From CAWATZ01 sp963784995 (lineage in GTDB: Bacteria; Planctomycetota; Planctomycetia; Gemmatales; Gemmataceae): a stretch of 64,000 bases of DNA. The stretch is taken from contig CAWATZ010000003.1 of assembly GCA_963784995.1 (NCBI GenBank), positions 1,054,001 to 1,118,000 on the forward strand, written 5' to 3'. Under the pieces are notes generated by a model. It did not search any database and was not told where the DNA came from. It worked only from the letters and a program-made list of their open reading frames with translations. The position numbers and the translations under genes were made by a program. Below are positions 1 to 9,066 of the stretch, in pieces; the first letter of the stretch is position 1; each line of letters starts with the position of its first letter.

Positions 1-55
1 ATCGAGGACCGCTCCGGTGAGTGCGTCTCTGGGAACACACGTCCGCAGGAAGAGC

Positions 56-128
56 CGTAGGGTGGGCCGAGCGCAGCGAGGCCCACCACACCAGACGGTG
101 GGCCTCGCTGCGCTCGGCCCACCCTACG
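56..128. repeat. Perfect inverted repeat, 32-bp arms, GTAG foot
   Basis: The arms 56-87 and 97-128 are exact reverse complements separated by a 9-nt loop. The outer ends read CGTAG and CTACG. The hairpin lies just past the 3' end of the minus-strand lipoprotein gene, so it may also terminate transcription. It belongs to the set of intergenic palindromes seen through the window and shares its GTAG foot with those at 5345, 44714 and 54604 although the arm sequences differ. Confidence 0.85.
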
Positions 129-174
129 AGCCTCCCAGGACATTGGCTTCCGCTGAAGCAATGAACCGCAATCG

Positions 175-3100
175 TCAGAACTTGACCCGGCACACCTCCA
201 CTTCCTCGTTGTGCTTCTTGAGGATGACGGTGTGCCGCTCGACCGTCTCCTGAGCCGTGCCGGCGTTGCGCGTCACCACTACCTGGACGTGAGACTCGCC
301 GCCCAGCAGGTTCGGGTTGGGCCGGAAATAATGGACGAAGACACGATACTCGCCCGGTGACGCCTTGGAGACCTCATAGCGTTCCGGCCCATAACCCTGT
401 GTCTGGTCCTGAGAGAGCCGGCCGCCGTTCTTCGTCTGAGTGTGCTGGTAAAAGCACTTGGTGCCATCCGGCTCGATGACCCACAGATCGACGTCGGTGG
501 CATCCGTGTTCCAGGTGATGCTGACGCGCAAATCGCTGTGCGGATTGGCCCGCTTCATCTGCTCCAGCCGTTCGCCGAAGTGGTCGGCCACCTTGCGGTC
601 GAGTTTGCCTTCGCGGATGGCTTGCTGCATCATCCGGGCGTATTCTTCCTGGACCACCTGCTTGAGCGCTCCGCCGAAGCGGTTGTGCCAGCTGCCCGCC
701 AGCACAATCTCATACTGCACCGCTGCCAGGGCGTACCGATTCGCCTCTTCGAGAGAGCGTGCCAGGTCGCGGTAGCTGTGCGGCTCGAACGGCCGCTGCC
801 TTTGCACTTGCTGGAACAGCCGGGCCGCCTGGGCCGGCTGCTTCAGGTCGAGCAGCCGGTAGCCCACCAGACGCAGCGCGTCGGAGCGACCGGGATGCTC
901 CTCGACCACGCTGGACAGCGCACGCACCGCGCCGGCCGCGTCACCCTTCTCGCTCCGCCGTCGGGCCTCGCTCAGGTAAGGAGCCGGACTGTGCTGGTCC
1001 TTCTTGCGTTCGGCGAGGTAGCCGGCCGGAACGTCGCTCTGCCGCAGCAAGGCTCCTGCCAGCTCGCTGCCGCCCAGCTCGAAGTCCTGGTCCGTCAGCA
1101 GGGTCAGCAGCTTGCGGACGTGTTCGCCCTGCGTGCCGTCCAGCAACTTGACCCGAGGATTGACCTGCCCCACGAAACGCTCGAATGCTTGCCGTGCGGT
1201 CACTTCGCGGGCCAGGTTGGTCCACACATCGCTCAGGAACAGGCCCATGTCGCCTGTCAGCGTCTTGCCGCGCTCCTCTTCCAGGTTCAGCCGTTTGTAG
1301 TCGGCTTCGTTCTCCAGCACCAGGAAGGAAGCGACTCGACTGCCGATGCCATACTGCTGACAGTACGCTGTCACCAGGGTATCGAACTGGGGATCATTCA
1401 GGGCCAGCAAGGAAGAGACGGCAATCTCGGCCCAGGCGCGGCCCGCCATCTCCTGCTGGGCGACGCTGCCGGCACCGCTGACCTCGATGTCGAACTCCTG
1501 TTTCACCGACTGACCCTGAAACTGGCCCTCGACGACGATCCTGCTCTTGCCAGTCCCCTTCAGCCGGGCGGCAACGATCAGCTCGCCGCCAGGGTAGACG
1601 GCAGCCCGGCGACCCGCGATCAGCACGTCGCCGGCGCTGGGTCCATCCACGAAGCGGACGCTCTGCACCTTCAGGCAATGGTTGCGGTGCGCCTGGGCCG
1701 CCGCGGCCAGGTCAGCCTCGCCGAAGCAGTTGAAGATGCCGCCGCCCTGGCGCGTCAAGGCCTCGAACAGTTCCAGGTTCTCCGCACCCAGTCCGGTCCG
1801 GTAGCAGTGGAAACGGGTCGGGTACGGACAGCGTTTCTCGAAGCGAGCGGTCAGCGAGGCAACGTCGTCCGAACCCCAGGTGATCTGGCCGTCGGAGAGC
1901 AGGAAGCAGTTCAGCGGCGTGCCCGCCGGCAAGTCAAAGCCAGGCCGGGCCAGCTTCTCCAGGGCGCAGGAGAGGTCGGTGGCTCCTTCCAGCAGCAGGC
2001 CGTCGAGCCGCTTCAGGGCTTGCTTACGTCCCTCCGCCGTGTTCGGCAGGAAGCCTTGCGGTGCAACCCAGGCCGCACCCACGTTGAAGCAGAGGACGTT
2101 GAACTGCTTGATGTCCTGGTCGCTCTCCAGGATGCGTTTGAGCAGACCCATGCTGACACCAAAGCGGTCGGGCTGCTCGCTCAAGGACGTGTCCAGCAGG
2201 AAGACCGCATGGCTGGCGAAGGGAGCGGGCTTCTCGACGGCGGGCAGCTCCGGACGCAGCCGGGCGTAAACCGCGTAAGGGCCGTTCTCGCCTTGCCGGC
2301 CGACCAGGCTCTGGATGCGCGGCTGGACCGGCAGGCACGAAAAGACGATCTCGCCTTGAGGCTTGGTCTTGTTCCAGGTGCGGCTGAAGGTCAGCTGGCC
2401 GTCCCTGTCCTCCTTGCGACCTTCGGGCTGGAAACGAGGCTCGCGGCACTCCGCAGCCGGGGCTTGCAGGGCGAAACTCATCTCGGCGAGATCCCGGCCC
2501 GGGAGCGGAAAGCGATAGAGCATGCGCTGGTTGCTGACCGGCAGCAGCTCCTCGTAAGCGAGGATGACCCGGTTGTAGCCCTTGGCAGCAATGGGGAAGA
2601 CACGCCCCTGGAAGGTGTTGCCGCCCGCATACTCCAGCAGCGCGGGGTCAATCCGGCCGCGGACGATCTCCTCGTAGGATTCCAGGGCCTTGTCCTTGGC
2701 GACGATGCGCGCTTCCTGGAGCCGACCCCAGTCCTTGGCATCCACGTTGCGGACCAATTCGGTCGGTCCGAGGCTGGCGAGAGCGTTCTCAGGCAGGGCA
2801 GGGGAGTTGCCGCGACGAGCGAAGCGCTGCGGCAGCTGATCGCGGGTCGGCCCAAGGAACATGGCGAAGTAGCTGGGGCTGGCTCCGGTCGGGAGCGGAT
2901 ACTCGAAGGTTCCCTCCAGCTGGCGGTCGTGCGGATTGCGGAAGACGTGATCGACCACGGTGCGGGCTCGCGGTCCGTTGATGGTCACCGAAACATGCAG
3001 GCTGACCAGTTCCAGCGTGTTGCGGTCGCCGACGTAGATCCGCGCCACCGTCGGCCGGGCTCGGTCCTGATGCCACACTTGTGGAGGTTGCTCTGGTTTT

Positions 3101-3477
3101 TTCGTCCCAGGAGAGGATTGCGAAGGGCGATTACCGTTCGGAGGAGCCGCAGGAGAAGGAAGCACGCCATCAACTGCTGGCCCGAACCCGTCCACCCGGC
3201 CCTGGTTCATGGCCCCAGCGTAACGAATCAGGGGGTCTGCCTTATGGGTTTCCTCTTCTTCCAGATCTGATGTCCCCGCTCGCCGAGGCCACTCCATCTT
3301 GGCGTCAGTCTTGGTGTCAGCGGCCTTGGTCTCGGGCCGAGGGGCCCCGTTCCGAACATCGGCCCGCTTTGAACTGCCGCACCCCGCCAGACCACCCCAG
3401 GCCAGACAGAGTGCAGCGACCAGAATCGCCCTGCACCCAAACAGCTCTCCCAATCGCGGACTCGTCACGCTGGACAT
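175..3477 (-). CDS. VIT / von Willebrand factor A / TPR / DUF2135 lipoprotein
   Basis: This is a 1100-residue exported protein. A hydrophobic N-terminus ends in a lipobox (LAGC, Cys33), so it is probably a lipoprotein. A VIT (vault inter-alpha-trypsin) domain covers about 145-290, followed by a von Willebrand A domain at about 420-600 whose metal site begins DTSLS. A TPR-like helical stretch lies near 835-930 and a DUF2135-type beta domain near 980-1100, with the TDVDLWV and YEVSKASPGEYRVFVHYF segments typical of it. The start is set by an AAAGGAG ribosome site 7-8 nt upstream. VIT-vWA proteins are common in planctomycetes and are thought to mediate protein-protein contacts at the cell surface; the ligand is not evident here. 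The gene is intact and diverges from aroDE across a 226-bp gap. Confidence 0.85.
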   Translation of the reverse strand: MSSVTSPRLGELFGCRAILVAALCLAWGGLAGCGSSKRADVRNGAPRPETKAADTKTDAKMEWPRRAGTSDLEEEETHKADPLIRYAGAMNQGRVDGFGPAVDGVLPSPAAPPNGNRPSQSSPGTKKPEQPPQVWHQDRARPTVARIYVGDRNTLELVSLHVSVTINGPRARTVVDHVFRNPHDRQLEGTFEYPLPTGASPSYFAMFLGPTRDQLPQRFARRGNSPALPENALASLGPTELVRNVDAKDWGRLQEARIVAKDKALESYEEIVRGRIDPALLEYAGGNTFQGRVFPIAAKGYNRVILAYEELLPVSNQRMLYRFPLPGRDLAEMSFALQAPAAECREPRFQPEGRKEDRDGQLTFSRTWNKTKPQGEIVFSCLPVQPRIQSLVGRQGENGPYAVYARLRPELPAVEKPAPFASHAVFLLDTSLSEQPDRFGVSMGLLKRILESDQDIKQFNVLCFNVGAAWVAPQGFLPNTAEGRKQALKRLDGLLLEGATDLSCALEKLARPGFDLPAGTPLNCFLLSDGQITWGSDDVASLTARFEKRCPYPTRFHCYRTGLGAENLELFEALTRQGGGIFNCFGEADLAAAAQAHRNHCLKVQSVRFVDGPSAGDVLIAGRRAAVYPGGELIVAARLKGTGKSRIVVEGQFQGQSVKQEFDIEVSGAGSVAQQEMAGRAWAEIAVSSLLALNDPQFDTLVTAYCQQYGIGSRVASFLVLENEADYKRLNLEEERGKTLTGDMGLFLSDVWTNLAREVTARQAFERFVGQVNPRVKLLDGTQGEHVRKLLTLLTDQDFELGGSELAGALLRQSDVPAGYLAERKKDQHSPAPYLSEARRRSEKGDAAGAVRALSSVVEEHPGRSDALRLVGYRLLDLKQPAQAARLFQQVQRQRPFEPHSYRDLARSLEEANRYALAAVQYEIVLAGSWHNRFGGALKQVVQEEYARMMQQAIREGKLDRKVADHFGERLEQMKRANPHSDLRVSITWNTDATDVDLWVIEPDGTKCFYQHTQTKNGGRLSQDQTQGYGPERYEVSKASPGEYRVFVHYFRPNPNLLGGESHVQVVVTRNAGTAQETVERHTVILKKHNEEVEVCRVKF

Positions 3478-3703
3478 GAACCATCTCCTTTCGGCAAAAT
3501 CGAGCTGGCTTCACAACCCCAGGCCACGGAACGGGTCAGGCACCCGGGGAGACTGACCCTCCACCAGAGAAGATCCTACCAAGATAACGTTTATTCCTTC
3601 CAGAAGTTTGCTCAGCCCGGGCGAATCCGCGTGCCCTTGCGGCAAATTCCGCCTCCGGTTACAGTACATACATCGTTGAACCGAGAGGGTCGGAACCATT
3701 CCC

Positions 3704-5317
3704 ATGACATTTCCAGCGGAACCGATCTGCGTTGTCATCGGTCGGACCCGGCACAAAATGGTCCAGATCGAGATCCAGGAGGCGGCCAAGCAGGGGGCCC
3801 AGCTGATCGAGGTTCGGCTCGATTTCCTGGCCAAGGCCCCCGACTTCCATCGTCTTCTGGATCGCAAGCCCTGCCAGATGCTGGCCACCGTCCGCCGGCC
3901 ACACGATGGCGGTTCGTGGAAGGGCACCGAGGAGGCACGCCAGGCCCTGCTGCGCCAGGCCATTGCGGTCGACGTTTCCGGCCAGACCTTCGATTGGGTC
4001 GATCTCGAAACCGACATCATCGACAAAATCCGCCGCTACGGCAACGTCAAGCGCGTGGTCAGCTACCACAACCTGCGTGAGATGCCGGCCGACCTGGAAA
4101 AGATCCACGCCCGGATGTGCAAGCAGGACGCCGACGTGGTCAAGATCGCCGTCCGGGCCCAGAACCCGCTGGACAACCTCCGCGTCCTCAAACTGCTGCG
4201 CAAGCCGGCCAGGCCGACCATCGCCTTCTGCCTCGGCGACATGGGCATGCCATCGCGCATCCTCGGCGCCGTCTACGACACACCCTGGGCCTACGGGGCC
4301 TTCAACAAGGAGCGCGGCATCGCCCCTGGCCTGCCCTCCTACCAGGAGCTGAAGCAGGTTTACTTCTACCCGCGCATCAACGCCAACACGATGGTCTTCG
4401 GCGTCCTCGGCGATCCGGTGGCCCACAGCCTCAGTCCGCTGATCCACAACTCGGCCTTTGCCGACCTGGGGCTGAACATGGTCTACGTGCCCTTCCGGGT
4501 GCCGCGCAACGAATTACAGCCATTCCTGGAGGCGTTCAGCAGCCTGCCGGTCCACGGCTACAGCGTGACCATCCCGCACAAGGAGGCCGCGGCCGGCATC
4601 GCCAAGAAAAAAGACCTGGCGGCCAGCAAGATCGGAGCGGCCAACACCCTGGTGCTCGGCAGCGTCGGTTTCGATGCCTACAACACCGATTACCTGGGCA
4701 TCCTCGATTCGCTCCAGGCCAACCTGCCCCGGGAACAGCCGACCGGCCCCGATCAGGAAACCGTCCACCGCTTCGATCAGGAGCACCCGCTGCAATCGCG
4801 CAGCGTGCTGGTGCTGGGGGCCGGCGGCGTCGCTCATGCCGTGGTCCACGCCCTGGTCCGCGAGAACGCCATGGTCACGGTCACCAACCGCACGGCCGAG
4901 CGGGCCCAGAAACTGGCCGAGGAGGCAGGCTGCCGGCACGTCGATTGGCCGGCCCGGCACAACGTCCTGGCCGACGTGGTCATCAACTGCACCTCGGTCG
5001 GCATGTTTCCGGACATGGACGCCACGCCGATCCACCCCAGCTATCTCAAGCCGGGCCTGGTGGTCTACGACACCGTGTACACTCCCGAGCAGACCCTGCT
5101 GATCAAGGAGGCCCGCTCGCGCGGCTGCCACGTGATCACCGGCGTCGATCTCTTCGTCCGCCAGGCGGCCCTTCAGTTCCAGCTGTTCACCGCCTTGCCG
5201 GCCCCGGTGGACCTGATGTACCGCCTGGTCAAGCAGGCCCTGTCCCCCGTGGCCCTGAGCAAGGTCGCTCCGCCCACGTCCTCCAAACACAAAGCCAAGG
5301 AAGAGGACGAGGAGTGA
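3704..5317 (+). CDS. aroDE: Bifunctional 3-dehydroquinate dehydratase / shikimate dehydrogenase
   Basis: This fused enzyme catalyses two consecutive cytoplasmic steps of the shikimate pathway: dehydration of 3-dehydroquinate and NADPH-dependent reduction of 3-dehydroshikimate. Residues 1-225 are a type I dehydroquinase; the catalytic His is likely His122 (VVSYHNL) and the Schiff-base Lys is likely Lys147 (DVVKIAV). Residues 230-505 are AroE: the shikimate-binding HSLSP motif, the catalytic Lys293 in TIPHKEA, and the NADP loop GAGGVAHA near 371. A charged tail (KAKEEDEE) ends the protein. AroD-AroE fusion is known in plants, chlamydiae and planctomycetes. Shikimate kinase follows in the same direction, so the three steps are probably one transcription unit. 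The ribosome site upstream of the chosen ATG is weak. Confidence 0.93.
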   Translation: MTFPAEPICVVIGRTRHKMVQIEIQEAAKQGAQLIEVRLDFLAKAPDFHRLLDRKPCQMLATVRRPHDGGSWKGTEEARQALLRQAIAVDVSGQTFDWVDLETDIIDKIRRYGNVKRVVSYHNLREMPADLEKIHARMCKQDADVVKIAVRAQNPLDNLRVLKLLRKPARPTIAFCLGDMGMPSRILGAVYDTPWAYGAFNKERGIAPGLPSYQELKQVYFYPRINANTMVFGVLGDPVAHSLSPLIHNSAFADLGLNMVYVPFRVPRNELQPFLEAFSSLPVHGYSVTIPHKEAAAGIAKKKDLAASKIGAANTLVLGSVGFDAYNTDYLGILDSLQANLPREQPTGPDQETVHRFDQEHPLQSRSVLVLGAGGVAHAVVHALVRENAMVTVTNRTAERAQKLAEEAGCRHVDWPARHNVLADVVINCTSVGMFPDMDATPIHPSYLKPGLVVYDTVYTPEQTLLIKEARSRGCHVITGVDLFVRQAALQFQLFTALPAPVDLMYRLVKQALSPVALSKVAPPTSSKHKAKEEDEE

Positions 5318-5344
5318 GCCGGAACTCGGAACTCGAAGGCGGAA

Positions 5345-5406
5345 CGTAGGACGGGCTTCCCAGCCCGTCCTGCCCATACCGGACGGGCTGGGAAGCCCGT
5401 CCTACG
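5345..5406. repeat. Perfect inverted repeat, 26-bp arms, GTAG foot, abutting aroK
   Basis: The arms 5345-5370 and 5381-5406 are exact reverse complements with a 10-nt loop. The ends are CGTAG and CTACG. The element sits between aroDE and the shikimate kinase gene, and its right arm ends about 12 nt before the first recognisable kinase codons, where the start codon and ribosome site should be. Confidence 0.9.
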
Positions 5407-5420
5407 TCACATTCAACCGG

Positions 5421-5936
5421 ATAGCCCTCATCGGCCCGCGGGGCAGCGGCAAGAGCAGTGTCGGCCGGCTGCTGGCGCGGCGGCTGGGCTGGACCTTCCT
5501 CGACGCCGACGTGGTGCTGGAACAGCAAGCGGGCCAGTCGATCCGCGCTCTGTTCGCCACCGAGGGCGAAGCCGGGTTTCGTGAGCGTGAAAGTAGGATC
5601 CTGACCCAGCTATGCCAGTTGTCGGGCCACGTCCTCGCCACGGGCGGAGGCGTCATCCTCCGTCCGGAGAACCGCGACCTGCTGCGGCGCTCGGCGTGGG
5701 TGGTCTGGCTGACGGCCGACGTGGCCACCCTCAGCCGGCGACTGACGCAGGATGAGCGCACCGCCGACCGCCGGCCCTCGCTCACCGCTGCTGCTGCCGC
5801 GACTTCCGCCGAGGAAATTGCCGCGGTGCTTCGGGTCCGGGAACCGCTGTACCGCGAGTGCGCCAATGCCAGCGTGGACACGACGGGACTGGCACCGGAG
5901 GAGGTTGCCGCTGACATCCTGGGGAGGCTTGGGTGA
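5421..5936 (+). CDS. aroK: Shikimate kinase (start codon not identifiable)
   Basis: The product phosphorylates shikimate at the 3-hydroxyl using ATP. The protein shows the P-loop GPRGSGKSS close to the N-terminus, the DADVVLEQQ and FRERES shikimate-binding segments, the GGGVI motif, and a C-terminal REPLYRECA helix; its length, about 171 residues, fits the family. The reading frame is open from 5259 but contains no ATG, GTG or TTG upstream of the P-loop. The first standard start, GTG at 5511, would remove the P-loop and cannot give an active enzyme. I set the start at the ATA codon just before the P-loop only as a placeholder; CTG at 5388 or a nearby indel are alternatives. The palindrome at 5345-5406 occupies the normal start region. 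Confidence 0.8.
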   Translation: MALIGPRGSGKSSVGRLLARRLGWTFLDADVVLEQQAGQSIRALFATEGEAGFRERESRILTQLCQLSGHVLATGGGVILRPENRDLLRRSAWVVWLTADVATLSRRLTQDERTADRRPSLTAAAAATSAEEIAAVLRVREPLYRECANASVDTTGLAPEEVAADILGRLG

Positions 5937-5964
5937 AGAAGAGCCATCTTCTCCCCCGCCGCCT

Positions 5965-6194
5965 GAGTTCGGCTGTTGCCCTTTTTTGGAGTGCGGCAGT
6001 GGCTTTGCCTCTGCCGCTTTTGTTTCTCGTGTTTTTCTCTGGAGTGCGGCAGTGGCTTTGCTCTGCCGCTTTTGTTTCTTCGTTTGGCGTTTCTTGGGCT
6101 GTTGGCGTAAAAAGGGAAAAGCCAAAACAAAAGGCCAAACAAAAGCGGCAGAGCAAAGCTACTGCCGCACTCCAAAAAGAGCAAAAGCCGAACT
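5965..6194. repeat. Composite inverted/direct repeat, GGAG foot, between aroK and prepilin peptidase
   Basis: Two direct copies of a roughly 39-bp unit begin at 5988 and 6041 (GGAGTGCGGCAGTGGC and onward), and a third copy lies inverted at about 6130-6173 ending in CACTCC. With their flanks the outer arms (5965-6024 and 6130-6193) form an imperfect hairpin of about 60 bp per side. The central part is rich in A and T runs, unlike the surrounding genes. No credible gene is encoded; the long open frames on both strands are repeat translations rich in GRQ/SGFA-like strings. Confidence 0.8.
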
Positions 6195-6205
6195 GAGTGC
6201 CGCTG

Positions 6206-7339
6206 ATGCTTGTCCTGCTGTACGTCGTGGTTTTCCTGCTCGGCGCCCTTGCCGGGGTGGCGATCAACTACTGCGCCGATCGGCTGCCTTTCGAGAAGAG
6301 CCTGTTCTGGCCGGGCCCGCGCTGTTCTTCCTGTTTGGCCCGGGTGCGCTGGTACGATCAAATCCCGATCCTGAGTTACCTGCTGCTGCTCGGCCGCTGC
6401 CGGACGTGCCGGGCCCGGTTGCCCCTGCGGTATTTCCTGGTCGAGCTGGGCACGGGCCTGGCGTTTCTCGGCCTGTTCTGGATGGAGATTGTCCGCAACA
6501 GCCTGGCCTTGAAGCTGATCCGGGACGAACAGCCGGCCATCCTTGCCGGCGACGTGCCGCTGCATCTGTGGGCGATGTTCGGCCACCACGCCCTGCTGGT
6601 GACGCTGCTGATCCTGGTGTCGGTCTGCGATCTGGAGCATCTGGAGATCCCGCTGGGGATCACTGTGTTCGGGACGCTGCTGGGGCTGATCGGCTCGGTG
6701 CTGCTGCCCTGGCCCTTTCCGGACCGGGTGCCTGTGGTAGCTTCGCGTCCCCAGATCCTTGTCCCTGGGCCGCTGCGAATCGGCGGGGTCCCGGACATTC
6801 CTCACGGGGCCTATCCCTGGCCGGTCTGGTATCAGCAGCAAGCAAACGGCAGCTGGAGCACGCCGGCCTGGCTGCCGGCCGGCAGCTGGCAGCTGGGCCT
6901 GGCCACCGGGCTGGCGGGAGCGGTCATGGGGGCGCTGGTGCTGCGCGGCGTACGCTTTCTCTTTGGCGTGGGCCGGGGCATCGAGGGGCTTGGCCTGGGC
7001 GACGCTGACCTGATGATGATGGCCGGCAGCTTCCTCGGCTGGCAGCCGATCCTGTTTGCCTTCTTCATGGGGGTCTTCCCGGCCTTGTTCTTCGGGGTCG
7101 TGCAGCTGCTGCGCAAGGGCGATCAGCCGATGCCCTTCGGCCCTTCGCTGGCCATTGGCGTGCTGATCGTGCTGTTCAGCTGGCCCTGGCTGGGCGATCG
7201 CTTTCGGATCCTCCTGTTCGATGGTTGGATCATGGGAGGGTTGTTCCTGGCAGGGGCGGTGTTCCTGCTGATCACCAGCTTCCTGCTGCGGCTGATCCGC
7301 GGCCGGCCCCAGGCCGAAGACGGCAAGGGGACCGCGTGA
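6206..7339 (+). CDS. Type IV prepilin peptidase (leader peptidase, A24 family)
   Basis: This polytopic inner-membrane aspartic protease would cleave, and possibly N-methylate, the leader of type IV pilin or type II pseudopilin precursors. The N-terminal domain begins with a membrane helix (GALAGVAINYCADRLP) and has the zinc-type Cys pairs C40/C43 and C65/C68. The two catalytic aspartates are likely those in SVCDLEH and in GLGDADLMMMAGSFLGW, which matches the GxGD motif of the family. The protein has about eight hydrophobic segments and 377 residues, longer than the usual 250-290 because of an insert between the two aspartate motifs (around 190-240). A GTG nine bases upstream is an alternative start. 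No pilin gene is nearby. Confidence 0.88.
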   Translation: MLVLLYVVVFLLGALAGVAINYCADRLPFEKSLFWPGPRCSSCLARVRWYDQIPILSYLLLLGRCRTCRARLPLRYFLVELGTGLAFLGLFWMEIVRNSLALKLIRDEQPAILAGDVPLHLWAMFGHHALLVTLLILVSVCDLEHLEIPLGITVFGTLLGLIGSVLLPWPFPDRVPVVASRPQILVPGPLRIGGVPDIPHGAYPWPVWYQQQANGSWSTPAWLPAGSWQLGLATGLAGAVMGALVLRGVRFLFGVGRGIEGLGLGDADLMMMAGSFLGWQPILFAFFMGVFPALFFGVVQLLRKGDQPMPFGPSLAIGVLIVLFSWPWLGDRFRILLFDGWIMGGLFLAGAVFLLITSFLLRLIRGRPQAEDGKGTA

Positions 7340-7370
7340 GGACAGATTCGCTCTTTTCTCGGAGGCCAAG

Positions 7371-8354
7371 ATGTACCGGATTTGTGCCAGTCTCGTCTGC
7401 TTGTTGGCTCCCGCTTCACTTCCCGCGGCGCCCCTCCCTGAGTTTCACCTGAAGGCGCCTCTCGCCTTGAAGGGGCACAGCAGGACCATCTGGGGCGTCG
7501 CCTTTCACCCGGCTGGGAGGATTCTTGCTTCGGGAGGAGGGGAGGGAACAATCAAACTGTGGGACATCCCCAGTGGGAAGAACACCGCCACCTGGCAAGC
7601 CCACTCGCCGCACCCCGCGGGAGTCACTGCTGTCGCGTTCAGCCCCGATGGCAAGGTACTCGCCTCTGGCGGTCACGACGGAGGAGTTTGGCTGTGGGAT
7701 GTTGAAACGGGGAAACGGATAGCAGGGCTCTCCGGTCATAAGACGCTCACTCACTGCGTCTGCTTCAGCCAGGACGGGAGATTCCTTGCCTCCACGTCCG
7801 CAGACACGACCGTGGGGTTATGGGACGCCGCAACGCACAAGAAAATCGCCACGCTGAAGGGCCATACGGCATCCGTCTTCGCCGCCGTCTTCAGCCCTGA
7901 CGGCAAGATCCTGGCCACAGGCAGCAACGACGGCTCGATCCGGCTGTGGAGCGTCCCGACTGGGCAGCACCTCGCGACGATGACCGGGCACCGCAGGTGG
8001 CCTAACGTACTTGCCATGAGCCCGGACGGCAAGACGCTGGCATCTGGAGGCGAGGACGATCTGCTCTGCTTTTGGGACGTCGAGTCGCGCAAACAGATCG
8101 CTTCAGTGCAAGCGCACACGGAAGCGCATGGACTTGCCTTTCACCCGAGCGGGAGGACGGTCGCCTATGCAGGGTCGAATAACAAGATTCAGATTTGGGA
8201 CGTGGCAACCCGAACGGCCGTAACAACCCTGGAGGGGCATGCCAGGTACGTCTTCGCGCTGGCGTATAGCCCGAATGGCCAGATTCTGGCTTCGGGTGGA
8301 GACGACAACACGATTCACCTGAGAGACCCGGAGCGGGACAAGCAAAGCAAGTGA
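7371..8354 (+). CDS. Secreted WD40-repeat beta-propeller protein
   Basis: A signal peptide (about residues 1-20, ending near LPAAPLPE) is followed by seven WD40 repeats, each with the LASGG-D-LWD type pattern, enough for one closed seven-bladed propeller. No catalytic or additional domain is seen in the 327 residues. Such proteins usually act as protein-binding platforms, and in planctomycetes many are exported. An excellent GGAGG ribosome site lies 7 nt before the ATG. It follows the prepilin peptidase by 31 bp and could be cotranscribed with it, but no functional link is evident. Confidence 0.85.
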   Translation: MYRICASLVCLLAPASLPAAPLPEFHLKAPLALKGHSRTIWGVAFHPAGRILASGGGEGTIKLWDIPSGKNTATWQAHSPHPAGVTAVAFSPDGKVLASGGHDGGVWLWDVETGKRIAGLSGHKTLTHCVCFSQDGRFLASTSADTTVGLWDAATHKKIATLKGHTASVFAAVFSPDGKILATGSNDGSIRLWSVPTGQHLATMTGHRRWPNVLAMSPDGKTLASGGEDDLLCFWDVESRKQIASVQAHTEAHGLAFHPSGRTVAYAGSNNKIQIWDVATRTAVTTLEGHARYVFALAYSPNGQILASGGDDNTIHLRDPERDKQSK

Positions 8355-8468
8355 GGTGTGGAAAGCAAACCGGGGCGGCTTTTGGGCCTCGAACCGCTGC
8401 ATGAAACTGCTTCTCAATACCTGTGTTTGGGGCAGCGCCAAGGCGAGTTGACTGACCAGAGATTCATC

Positions 8469-9044
8469 ATGGGACTCTTTGACTTTTTCAGGCGGAAACA
8501 GCCCAAACCAGCCGCTCCCGACCTGGTGGAGCAGGACCTGGATGAGCCTCGTTGCCATCACTACACCTTTGCCCATCTTGCGCTGCGAAGCGTGGCCCAG
8601 GAACAACCGCTTGCCTTCCTGGGCGTGCTGGCATCGCCGGACGCCAGGCGGTTTCTCGCAAACCTCTTCCAGTCGGTCTCCGAGCATTGCAAGGAGCGAG
8701 AACCAAAGCCGGATTTCGGCATCGAGGACGTCGCCGTTCACCCGGTCCGGATCGGGCACTATCCGTGCGCGGTAATCGAGATGCCCCGCCCGAGAGCAAC
8801 AACCGAGACGTTTTTTGTTGCGGCCGTGTTGCTCGCGGATCTGGATCAGGGCCTCCCGGATTCAAAAGACGTCAAGCTCCGCTATTTCACTCTGGAGAAA
8901 GGGTTCGTTATCGGAGGCCCGCCCCGAACCGTTCTCTGTGAGTGGACTGCCGAAGGGAGCCACGTCAACTATGGGGATGGTCCAGAACCGCAACTGGAAG
9001 CGTTTACCGAAGCGGTGCGCGAGATGCTGGAAAGGAAGTCGTAA
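8469..9044 (+). CDS. Conserved hypothetical protein, MGLFDFF N-terminus
   Basis: This is a 191-residue soluble protein of unknown function. I chose the internal ATG (MGLFDFFRRKQ) because that opening is common in small planctomycete proteins and the 37 upstream codons look like untranslated sequence; the longer frame opens at 8358. The body mixes alpha and beta segments, has no signal peptide or membrane helix, and its ends carry short charged helices (REMLERKS). It lies between a WD40 gene and a methyltransferase gene, all in one direction. I do not recognise a domain. Confidence 0.6.
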   Translation: MGLFDFFRRKQPKPAAPDLVEQDLDEPRCHHYTFAHLALRSVAQEQPLAFLGVLASPDARRFLANLFQSVSEHCKEREPKPDFGIEDVAVHPVRIGHYPCAVIEMPRPRATTETFFVAAVLLADLDQGLPDSKDVKLRYFTLEKGFVIGGPPRTVLCEWTAEGSHVNYGDGPEPQLEAFTEAVREMLERKS

Positions 9045-9066
9045 CAGCAAACGCTGAGCCACGCCG

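Noticed and set aside
442..3270. A 942-codon open frame on the plus strand opposite the VIT/vWA lipoprotein gene
   Set aside because: It is the antisense shadow of a well-supported gene with domains and a ribosome site; its translation has no recognisable domain and is biased toward L, R, A and Q.
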